Made by a program: the position numbers and the translations under genes. Of a stretch of DNA of 64,000 bases, positions 25,230 through 33,432 are shown in pieces. The stretch is from Humidesulfovibrio mexicanus (lineage in GTDB: Bacteria; Desulfobacterota; Desulfovibrionia; Desulfovibrionales; Desulfovibrionaceae). The notes below the pieces were generated by a model, which saw nothing but the letters and a program-made list of their open reading frames with translations, did not search any database and had not been told where the DNA came from. Numbering within the stretch: the stretch's first letter is position 1; each line of letters starts with the position of its first letter. The DNA lies in assembly GCF_900188225.1 (NCBI RefSeq), contig NZ_FZOC01000004.1, positions 347,537 to 411,536 on the forward strand, in the 5' to 3' direction.

Positions 25230-26864
25230 CTATTCCCAGACGTAGGTGGCCGAGAGTTCGGGGTTCTCCTGCCAGGGGGCCTTCATGTAGCTCCACACCC
25301 TGCTGTTCACCATGCGGTCGATCTCGCGGTAGAAGTTCGCCGCACCCTTGAACCCGGCGTAGGGTCCGCCGTAGTCGTAGCTGTGCAGCTGCTTCATGGG
25401 GATGCCGAGCTTCTGGATGGAGTACTTTTCCTTGATGCCCGCGCAGAAGATGTCCGGCTTGAAGATTTCCACCAGCTTTTCGGCCTCGTACTGGTTCAGG
25501 TCGTCGATGACGAGGCTGCCCTTGTCCATGTCCGGAATCATGCCGTCGTAGTCCTTGAACGCGAAGCCGGACTCCTCAAGGCCCTGCATCTCCCCCGCCG
25601 ACTTGCGGGGCTTGTAGGCCACGGGGTCGGCCGAAACCTCGATCTCCTCGATGTTGCGGGAGTCGGCGTCGACCTTGAGGTTCGGGATCACCTGGCGGCC
25701 TTCGTAGTCGTCGCGGTGGGCGAACTCGTAGCCGGCGGCGATGGTCTTCATGCCCAGTTCGGCGAAGAGCTCCTGGTAGTGGTGGGCGCGGCTGCCGCCC
25801 ACAAAGAGCATGGCGGTCTTGCCCTGGGTGCGGGGACGGACCTCGGCCTGGGCGGCCTTCACCGGGGCCATCTCCTCGGCGATGACCGCCTCGATGCGGT
25901 CTTGCAGCGCCTTGTCGCCGAAGTACTGGCCGATCTTGCGCAAGCTCTTGGCCGTGGCCTCCGCGCCGATGAAGTTCACCTTGATCCAGGGGATGCCGTA
26001 CTTGGTCTCCAGCATGTCGGCCACGTAGTTGATGGACCGGTGGCACATGACGCAGGAGAGGTCGGCCTTGTGCGCGGTGGCGAACTGGTCGTAGCTGGAG
26101 TTGCCCGAGAAGGTGGCGATGTTGGTGATGCCGCAACGCTTGAGCACGCGGTCGATCTCGAACCCGTCGCCGCCGATGTTGTACTCGCCCAGCAGGTTGA
26201 TCTTGTACTCGCCCTCCTTGGCCCTGTCCTCTGTGCCCACCAGGTGGCGGAACACCTGGTTGTTGGCGATGTGGTGCCCGGCGGACTGGCTGACGCCCTT
26301 GTAGCCCTCGCAGGAGAAGGCGAAGACGTTGCAGTCGCCGAGCTTCTCCTTCATCTCGCGGCTGACGGCGTGGATGTCGTCGCCGATGAGGCCGACAGGA
26401 CAGGTGGCGAACACGCAGATGCCCTTGGGATGGAAGAGGTCGTAGGCCTCCTGGATGGCTGCCTTGAGCTTCTTCTCGCCGCCGAAGATGATGTCCGAGT
26501 CCTGCATGTCGGTGGAGAAGGCGTAGGGCATGTAGTTCTGCCCGTCCGGCCCGGGGTCGGTCTGGTTCCTGCGGGTCAGCCAGGCGTAGAAGCTGCACCC
26601 GATGGGCCCGTGCACGATGTTCACGATGTCGCGCGTGGGGCCCATGATGACGCCCTTGCACCCGGCGTAGGTGCAGCCGCGCATGGTGATGACGCCGGGG
26701 ATGGTGCGCACGTTGGCCTGTATCTCGGGCGTGCTGTTCTCCAGCGCCTCGTTGACGAGGATGGAGGCGGCGCGCTTTCTCGCCACCTTGGGAGGATACT
26801 TCTTGAGCAGCTCCTCCTTGACCGCGGAGGCGGTCCACGCTGCTGCCGTGTTCTTTGCGGCCAT
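25230..26864 (-). CDS. nifD: Nitrogenase molybdenum-iron protein alpha subunit NifD
   Basis: A 544-residue subunit holding half of the P-cluster (Cys64 in MRGCTYAGC, Cys90 in HGPIGCSFYAW, Cys155 in ATCPVGLIGDDI) and the FeMo-co ligands Cys274 (VMCHRSINY) and His494 (QLHSYDYGGPYAG). The distance from Cys274 to His494 is about 53 residues longer than in Azotobacter, because of an insertion around residues 375-440, as known for clostridial and related NifD. The active-site context is of the molybdenum type rather than VnfD or AnfD, and no vnfG/anfG gene is present. Confidence 0.97.
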   Translation of the reverse strand: MAAKNTAAAWTASAVKEELLKKYPPKVARKRAASILVNEALENSTPEIQANVRTIPGVITMRGCTYAGCKGVIMGPTRDIVNIVHGPIGCSFYAWLTRRNQTDPGPDGQNYMPYAFSTDMQDSDIIFGGEKKLKAAIQEAYDLFHPKGICVFATCPVGLIGDDIHAVSREMKEKLGDCNVFAFSCEGYKGVSQSAGHHIANNQVFRHLVGTEDRAKEGEYKINLLGEYNIGGDGFEIDRVLKRCGITNIATFSGNSSYDQFATAHKADLSCVMCHRSINYVADMLETKYGIPWIKVNFIGAEATAKSLRKIGQYFGDKALQDRIEAVIAEEMAPVKAAQAEVRPRTQGKTAMLFVGGSRAHHYQELFAELGMKTIAAGYEFAHRDDYEGRQVIPNLKVDADSRNIEEIEVSADPVAYKPRKSAGEMQGLEESGFAFKDYDGMIPDMDKGSLVIDDLNQYEAEKLVEIFKPDIFCAGIKEKYSIQKLGIPMKQLHSYDYGGPYAGFKGAANFYREIDRMVNSRVWSYMKAPWQENPELSATYVWE

Positions 26865-26875
26865 GACGGGCTCCT

Positions 26876-27250
26876 TTAGCTGATGGACTTCTCGCCGGAC
26901 TCGGCGGTGCGCACGCGCACGGCGTCGGCCACGGGGAGGACGAAGATCTTGCCGTCGCCGGGCTTGCCGGTCTGGTTGACCTCGATGATGGCGTCGACCA
27001 CGGCCTTCACGTCGCCGTCTGGCACCACCACGGAGACCATGCGCTTGGGGTAGAGCTTGCCACGCTCGCCGAGCAGGGCCACGGCCTCCTCGTAGCCGCT
27101 GGCCGCGCCCGCAAGCACGTGGGGATTGGCCAGGCCAACGCCGCGTCCTTGCGCCTCGTGGGCGAAGTAGGCGTCAATGCCCGCGTCGGTAAGCGCCTGC
27201 TTGGTGCGGTTCATCATGTTCATGCGCACCACGGCGATGACTTCCTTCAT
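26876..27250 (-). CDS. nifI2: PII-family nitrogenase regulator NifI2
   Basis: A 124-residue GlnB-like protein with the PII core (KEVIAVVRMNMMNRTKQAL...GDGKIFVLPVADAVRVRT). Its place between nifI1 and nifD and its longer T-loop region (residues about 36-62) mark it as NifI2. In methanogens, NifI1/NifI2 complexes bind dinitrogenase and switch its activity off when ammonium is available, with 2-oxoglutarate and ATP relieving inhibition. Here it lies 11 bases ahead of nifD. Confidence 0.93.
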   Translation of the reverse strand: MKEVIAVVRMNMMNRTKQALTDAGIDAYFAHEAQGRGVGLANPHVLAGAASGYEEAVALLGERGKLYPKRMVSVVVPDGDVKAVVDAIIEVNQTGKPGDGKIFVLPVADAVRVRTAESGEKSIS

Positions 27251-27254
27251 GGCG

Positions 27255-27599
27255 CTAGGCCTCCTCTGGCGTGGCCGTTTCGCACACGCCGGAGCTCACG
27301 GTGTAGACCTCGTCCACGGGGGAGACGAAGATCTTGCCGTCGCCGAAGGCGCCCTTCTTGCCGCTGCGCGCGGCCGCCATGATGGTCTCGATGACGAAGT
27401 CGCGGTCGGCGTTCTTGACCACGCTCATGAGCATGGTCTTGGGAATCTCGTCGTAGGTGACTTCGCCGATCTTGATGCCGCGCTGCTTGCCGCGCCCGGC
27501 CACGGAAAACTTGGTCACCGCGGGGAAACCGGCGTCCATGAGGGCCGCCAGAACGTCATCAGCCTTCTCCGGACGGACGATAGCTCTCACCATGATCAT
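27255..27599 (-). CDS. nifI1: PII-family nitrogenase regulator NifI1
   Basis: A 114-residue GlnB-like protein (MVRAIVRPEKADDVLAALMDAG...GKQRGIKIGEVTYDEIPKTML...GDGKIFVSPVDEVYTV). A strong AGGAGG site precedes the first ATG; a second in-frame ATG two codons later is possible. It sits directly after nifH, the order found in anaerobes that use post-translational NifI control rather than DraT/DraG. Four bases separate it from nifI2. Confidence 0.93.
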   Translation of the reverse strand: MIMVRAIVRPEKADDVLAALMDAGFPAVTKFSVAGRGKQRGIKIGEVTYDEIPKTMLMSVVKNADRDFVIETIMAAARSGKKGAFGDGKIFVSPVDEVYTVSSGVCETATPEEA

Positions 27600-27632
27600 G
27601 TGTTGTTCCTCCTCTTCGTATGCGGTGGGGGG

Positions 27633-28631
<999 letters not shown>

Positions 28632-28735
28632 CTACGAGAAATGTAGGAGCAACACTTTTGTATGCACCGGCACGCACACAACGCAGCATGGGCAACAGGC
28701 TGATTTCGCGCTCTTTTGTTTTCATGGCGAGCAGC

Positions 28736-28751
28736 TGGCACCAAGGGTGCA
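28736..28751 (+). promoter_or_regulatory. Sigma-54 promoter of nifV
   Basis: TGGCACCAAGGGTGCA has the -24 TGGCAC exactly and a -12 GTGCA that keeps the essential GC. It lies 28 bases upstream of the nifV ATG, so the leader would be short. Confidence 0.72.
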
Positions 28752-28779
28752 CTCTTCCCCAAAACACGAGGAGGAGACC

Positions 28780-29889
28780 ATGCTGATAGACAGCACCCTG
28801 CGCGAGGGCGCACAGGCCTACGGCGTGCATTTCGGTCCCGGCGCCAAGCGGCGCGTGGCGGAATTGCTGGCGCAGGCCGGGGCAGAGGAAATCGAGTGCG
28901 GCTGGCTGGGACAGGAGGGGCTTGCGGACTTTCTGGCCTGGGCCGCCCAGGCCCTGCCCGAGGCGGCGAAAGGCCGTACGCCCAGCCTTTCCGTGTGGTG
29001 CCCCTGCCGCGAGGCCGACGCCCGCGCAGCGGCGGAGCTGGTCCAGGCCGGACTCGCGCAGCGGGTGAACATCGGCGCGCCGTCTTCCGCCGCGCACCGG
29101 GAAAAGCGCCTGGGCCTCTCGCGCGCGGACATGGCCGCCCGCGTGCTGCATGTGGTGGACACGGCCAGGCGCCAGGGCGCGGACTATGTGTCCGTAGGCC
29201 TGGAGGACATTTCCCGCGCCGATGCGGAGGAGGCGCTGGACCTGGCCCGCGTGGCGGTGGCGGCCGGGGCCGCGCGCGTGCGCCTGTCCGACACGGTGGG
29301 GCTGCTCACCCCGGAGTCCACGGTGCGCCTTGTGGAGCGTTTTGCGGCGGATCTGCCCGTGCCCGTGGCCCTGCACGCCCACAACGACCTGGGCATGGCC
29401 ACGGCCAACGCCATCACGGCCCTTGGACACGGAGCCGCCTTCGTGGACGTTTCCGCCCTGGGCCTGGGGGAGCGCGCGGGCATCGCGGCGCTGGAGCAGG
29501 TGGCGGCCTGGGCCAGGACAGCCTGCGGCGCGGCCTACGACCTCACCGTGCTGCGGGCCTTGTGCCTGCTGGCCGGGCAGGCGGCCGAGGTTTCCGTGCC
29601 CCGCAACCGCCCCGTGGTGGGGCAGGACATTTTCGCCGCCGAGAGCGGCATCCACGTGCACGGCATCGCGCGCGACCCCTCGCTCTTCGAGCCGTTCGAT
29701 CCGCGGGCGGTCGGCGCGGAGCGCCGGGTGGGCGTTGGGGCCAAAAGCGGCGCGGCGGCCCTGGCGCAGACGCTCCGGCGGCTGGGCAGGCAGGCGCGGC
29801 CGGACGCGGGGCTGCTTGAGCGCGTGCGCGCCCTGGGCGAACGCCTTGGCCGCCCGCTGACGGACAGCGAGATACTGGGCGCGCTGTAG
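28780..29889 (+). CDS. nifV: Homocitrate synthase NifV
   Basis: A 369-residue enzyme of the DRE-TIM metallolyase family. The N-terminal IDSTLREGAQAYGV is the catalytic DxTLREG motif, ALHAHNDLGMA provides the two metal-binding histidines, and GERAGIAALEQVA and ESGIHVHGI are typical. It condenses acetyl-CoA with 2-oxoglutarate to (R)-homocitrate, the organic ligand of FeMo-co. The start with GAGGAGACC was chosen; the frame is open further upstream through the promoter. It is the first gene of the plus-strand arm. Confidence 0.92.
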   Translation: MLIDSTLREGAQAYGVHFGPGAKRRVAELLAQAGAEEIECGWLGQEGLADFLAWAAQALPEAAKGRTPSLSVWCPCREADARAAAELVQAGLAQRVNIGAPSSAAHREKRLGLSRADMAARVLHVVDTARRQGADYVSVGLEDISRADAEEALDLARVAVAAGAARVRLSDTVGLLTPESTVRLVERFAADLPVPVALHAHNDLGMATANAITALGHGAAFVDVSALGLGERAGIAALEQVAAWARTACGAAYDLTVLRALCLLAGQAAEVSVPRNRPVVGQDIFAAESGIHVHGIARDPSLFEPFDPRAVGAERRVGVGAKSGAAALAQTLRRLGRQARPDAGLLERVRALGERLGRPLTDSEILGAL

Positions 29890-29906
29890 CGCGCCAGGAG
29901 GACACC

Positions 29907-30119
29907 ATGACCCTGGCCCCCATGCTGCGGCGCGCGGCCGAAGCCCTGTGGCTTGCGGGCGGCATGTGCGCCCGGGCGGAACTCGGCCTGGCGGATTTCG
30001 ACCCGCCCCCCGGAACGCCATTTGCCAAACCGGGAAGAATTTCCCATTGTTCACCCCAGGAGACCAACACGTGCCCATACCCTTGCTCGAACTCTTCGCA
30101 CACGCGGCCGTCCCGCTGA
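29907..30119 (+). CDS. Possible small ORF or leader peptide between nifV and modB
   Basis: A 70-codon frame starting 17 bases after nifV with a textbook CAGGAGG site six bases before its ATG. It overlaps the first 49 bases of modB in another frame. The N-terminal half (MLRRAAEALWLAGGMCARAELGLADF) could be a real peptide; the C-terminal part is read in the modB ribosome-binding region and looks non-coding. No family is recognised. It may serve translational coupling into modB, or be chance. Confidence 0.3.
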   Translation: MTLAPMLRRAAEALWLAGGMCARAELGLADFDPPPGTPFAKPGRISHCSPQETNTCPYPCSNSSHTRPSR

Positions 30120-30760
30120 AGCTGACCCTCAAGGTGGCCCTCACCGCCACCACGGGTGCCTGCCTCATGGGCATCGGCGCGGGCTACGCGCTTTCCCGGC
30201 GCGGGCTGCCCGGCCGGGAACTGCTGGATTCCCTGTGCACCCTGCCCCTGGTGCTGCCGCCCACGGTCATCGGCTACTACCTGCTGGTGGTGTTCGGCCG
30301 CCGGGGCGTGGTGGGCAAATGGCTGGAGGAAACCTTCGACGCCAGCCTGGTGTTCACCTGGCAGGGCGCGGCGCTTGCCGCCAGCGTGGTGGCCTTTCCC
30401 CTGGTGTGCAAGGCCGCGCGCACGGCCTTCGAGGGCGTGGACGAGCGCCTGGAGAACGCGGCGCGCACCCTGGGCGCGGGCGAGGCGCGCGTGTTTCTGC
30501 GCGTTTCGCTGCCGCTGGCCTGGCGGGGCATTGTGGCCGGAACCATGCTGGCCCTGGCCCGGGCCATGGGCGAATTCGGGGCCACGCTGATGCTGGCGGG
30601 CAACCTGCCCGGCCGCACCCAGACGCTTTCCTTGGCCGTGTACGAAGCCGTGCAGGCCGGGCGCGACGACGAGGCCGCCTTCCTGGTGGGGCTTACTTCG
30701 CTGGTGTGCGTGACCCTGCTGCTGTCTTCCGGAAAACTGCTCGTGCGCAGCCGGACATAA
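30071..30760 (+). CDS. modB: Molybdate ABC transporter permease ModB
   Basis: A 229-residue permease starting at GTG, supported by AGGAGACCAACAC upstream and by the conserved ModB N-terminus. It has five to six membrane segments, PLVLPPTVIGYYLL (a ModB hallmark) and the EAA-loop region ENAARTLGAGEARVFLRVSLPLAWRGIVAG. It forms the membrane channel for molybdate import and sits between nifV and modC, so supply of molybdenum is tied to nitrogen fixation. Confidence 0.92.
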   Translation: MPIPLLELFAHAAVPLKLTLKVALTATTGACLMGIGAGYALSRRGLPGRELLDSLCTLPLVLPPTVIGYYLLVVFGRRGVVGKWLEETFDASLVFTWQGAALAASVVAFPLVCKAARTAFEGVDERLENAARTLGAGEARVFLRVSLPLAWRGIVAGTMLALARAMGEFGATLMLAGNLPGRTQTLSLAVYEAVQAGRDDEAAFLVGLTSLVCVTLLLSSGKLLVRSRT

Positions 30761-30861
30761 CACAACGCGGCCCCAGGCACAGGCCTCCAACCGGCCGTGC
30801 CGCGCGGCCACCAATCGCTGAAGACGTGAAACGGGTGCGCGCACCCAGCGGGAGAGACGCC

Positions 30862-31674
30862 ATGTGCCTGGAATTGGACATCACCAAGACCCTTCGCGGC
30901 TGCGGCCGCAGCTTTCACCTCGCGGCCCGGCTTTGCTCGCGGGGACGCTCCACGGTGCTCTTCGGCCCTTCGGGCTCCGGCAAGACCGTGACCATGCGCG
31001 CCGTGGCCGGCCTCATGCGGCCCGATTCCGGGAGCATCCTCATGGACGGGACCTCGCTCTTCGACGCCGATGCGCGGGTGGACCTGCCCGCGCGCCAACG
31101 CGGCGTGGGCTACGTGTTCCAGGACTACGCGCTGTTTCCGCACTTGACCGTGGCCGAAAACGTCGGCTTCGGACTGCGGCGGGGGCTGCTAGGCGGGCTG
31201 GACGCGCAGGCCCGGCGGCGCGTGGCGGACCTGCTGGAGATGGCGGGCCTGGCGGACCTGGCCAAGTCCCGACCGGAGCGCCTTTCCGGCGGGCAGCGGC
31301 AGCGCGTGGCCCTGGTGCGCGCCCTGGCCCGCAAACCGCGCCTGCTCCTGCTCGACGAGCCCTTCGCCGCGCTGGACCCGCTCTTGCGGCGAAGAATGCG
31401 CCACGAGGTGCGCGGCATATGTGAGGCGGCGGGCGCGCCCACCGTGCTCATCACCCACGATCCGGACGACGTGCAGGAGTTCGGCGGCACGGTGGCGCTC
31501 TACGAGGCCGGCCGCGTGCGCCAGGTGATCGAATTCGCCGATGGCCCCGAAGGCGGCGGCAAAGCGCGGGAGCTGCTGCTCGCCACCCGCTTTGGCGAGT
31601 ACGCCGAGGCGTCTCCGCGGGACGAAGACGGTCAGCGGTTGCCCGATGATTCGCATTCCTGTGAGAGCGCATAA
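30862..31674 (+). CDS. modC: Molybdate ABC transporter ATPase ModC, short form
   Basis: A 270-residue ATPase. Walker A is GPSGSGKT (residues 35-42), the Q-loop is in GYVFQDYALFPHLTVAENVGFG, the signature is LSGGQRQRVALVRAL, Walker B is LLLLDEPFAAL and the switch is ITHDPDD. Full-length ModC is about 350 residues with a C-terminal TOBE (Mop) domain; here the chain stops soon after the ATPase, so the molybdate-sensing domain is missing. The start follows GGGAGAGACGCC. No modA lies beside it in the window. Confidence 0.88.
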   Translation: MCLELDITKTLRGCGRSFHLAARLCSRGRSTVLFGPSGSGKTVTMRAVAGLMRPDSGSILMDGTSLFDADARVDLPARQRGVGYVFQDYALFPHLTVAENVGFGLRRGLLGGLDAQARRRVADLLEMAGLADLAKSRPERLSGGQRQRVALVRALARKPRLLLLDEPFAALDPLLRRRMRHEVRGICEAAGAPTVLITHDPDDVQEFGGTVALYEAGRVRQVIEFADGPEGGGKARELLLATRFGEYAEASPRDEDGQRLPDDSHSCESA

Positions 31675-31820
31675 GACTATTCTACATTTTTGCTAAACCA
31701 CCAGAAGTGAAGCGGCCCACGCCTTCATCGGAAAGAAACCATTTTCTCCTGTTATTTCGAGTACAAACGCCATCTCCGCCACAAGACTGCGCTTCGGCAT
31801 CGATATTGCTTTAGCCGGGC

Positions 31821-33407
31821 ATGACGCTCGTGCTTGGCAACCTGAAGCTTCAGGTGCTCTCCTCCATCTGCCAGATCATCGATACGGCCCTGGACCTTGA
31901 GAAGGCCCTTGGCCAGGTGCTGCGCATCCTTTCGGAAAGCCTGTCCATGAAGCGCGCCACCATCACCCTCATGGACCCGGAAAGCGAACGCTTGGTCATC
32001 GCGGCGTCCCACGGCCTCTCGGCCGAAGAGCGGCAACGCGGCGTGTACGAACTGGACGAAGGCGTCACTGGGCTCATCTTCCAGAGCGGCAGGCCTTACG
32101 TGGCGCCGGACATCCGCCGCGAACCGCTGTTTTTGGACAAGACCGGCTCGCGCCATTTGGAGCGCGGCCGCGTGTCCTTCATCGGCGTGCCCATCGCCTC
32201 CCACGGGCGCTGCCTGGGCGTGCTGCATGTGGACCGCCTGTTCGGCGACGAGGTGGCCTTCGAGGAAGACCTGTCCTTCCTTACGGTCGTGGCCACGCTC
32301 ATGGGCCAGTTCCTGTCCCTGAACGAGAAGGTCAAGGCGCGGGAGCAGGCCCTAGTGCGCGAGAACCTCACCCTGCGCTCGCAGCTCACGCGCGAACAGC
32401 GCGGGCCGTACATCGTGGGCAAAAGCTTGGCCATGCAGGACGTGGAGCACCAGGTCTGCAAGGTGGCCCCCACAAAGGCCACGGTGCTGCTCCTGGGCGA
32501 ATCCGGCACGGGCAAGACCCTCATCGCGCGGGTCATCCACGAACTCTCCGGCCGCAAGGGCGGGCCCTTCGTGAAGGTCAACTGCGCCAGCATTCCGGAA
32601 AACCTGCTGGAGAGCGAGCTCTTCGGCTACGAGCGCGGGGCCTTCACCGGGGCCGTGGGCGCCAAGCCAGGCCGCTTCGAGGACGCCCACGACGGCACCA
32701 TCTTCCTGGACGAGATCGGCGAGTTGCCCCTGGGCATACAGGCCAAGCTGCTGCGCGTGCTGCAGGACAAGGAGTTCGAGCGGCTGGGCTCCAACACCAC
32801 GCGCAGGGTGGACGTGCGCGTGGTGGCCGCCACCAACCGCGACCTGGGCGAACTGGCCGAGCGCGGGGCCTTCCGTCCGGACCTGTTCTACCGCCTGTCC
32901 GTGTTCCCCATCCAGGTGCCCCCCCTGCGCCAGCGCAAGGAGGACATCCCCGTGCTCCTCAACCACTTCATCGACAAGGTGGCCCGCGAGTACGGCCGCA
33001 CGGTGCGCTTCAGCCCGCGCGCCCTCTCGGACCTGACCCAGTACGACTGGCCGGGCAACGTGCGCGAGATGGAAAACCTCATGGAGCGGCTGGTGATCAT
33101 GAGCGACGGCGAACGCGTGGACGCGGCCTTTCTCAAGCCCTATCTGGCGCAGGGGCTGAACGGGCAGACCCCCGCCGGGCTGGAGCGCTCTCCGGCAGTC
33201 GGGCGCACCTCCGGCCTGGGCTCGCTCAAGGCGCTGGAGAAAAGCGAAGTGCTGGCGGCCCTCAGGCGCAACGGCTGGGTGCAGTACAAGGCGGCGGAGG
33301 ATCTGGGCATCACGCCCCGGCAAATCGGCTACCGCATCAAGAAGTACGGGCTCAGCCAAGTCGTGGGGCGGGAAGAGGGCGCGGCCCGCCGCATGGAGCG
33401 GCTTTAG
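31821..33407 (+). CDS. nifA: Nitrogen-fixation transcriptional activator NifA (sigma-54-dependent)
   Basis: A 528-residue enhancer-binding protein. A GAF sensor domain covers residues about 20-165, the AAA+ domain has Walker A GESGTGKT (226-233), the sigma-54 contact loop GAFTGA (273-278) and Walker [11 protein letters not shown], and a Fis-type helix-turn-helix lies at about 489-508 ([16 protein letters not shown]). The oxygen-sensing interdomain cysteines of rhizobial NifA are absent. It should activate the two sigma-54 promoters around 28.5-28.8 kb. The 146-base gap before it is AT-rich compared with its surroundings, but no clear promoter was identified. The start has a poor ribosome site. 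Confidence 0.9.
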   Translation: MTLVLGNLKLQVLSSICQIIDTALDLEKALGQVLRILSESLSMKRATITLMDPESERLVIAASHGLSAEERQRGVYELDEGVTGLIFQSGRPYVAPDIRREPLFLDKTGSRHLERGRVSFIGVPIASHGRCLGVLHVDRLFGDEVAFEEDLSFLTVVATLMGQFLSLNEKVKAREQALVRENLTLRSQLTREQRGPYIVGKSLAMQDVEHQVCKVAPTKATVLLLGESGTGKTLIARVIHELSGRKGGPFVKVNCASIPENLLESELFGYERGAFTGAVGAKPGRFEDAHDGTIFLDEIGELPLGIQAKLLRVLQDKEFERLGSNTTRRVDVRVVAATNRDLGELAERGAFRPDLFYRLSVFPIQVPPLRQRKEDIPVLLNHFIDKVAREYGRTVRFSPRALSDLTQYDWPGNVREMENLMERLVIMSDGERVDAAFLKPYLAQGLNGQTPAGLERSPAVGRTSGLGSLKALEKSEVLAALRRNGWVQYKAAEDLGITPRQIGYRIKKYGLSQVVGREEGAARRMERL

Positions 33408-33432
33408 GCCCAGCGGCCCTGCCCTCTGGGCG

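Noticed and set aside
23191-25245. Long plus-strand frame over nifK and the NifB-like gene
   Set aside because: Complement of well-recognised genes on the minus strand; no ribosome site or domain supports it.
29948-30070. Extended N-terminus of ModB
   Set aside because: The extra residues do not resemble ModB, and the GTG at 30071 has its own ribosome site.
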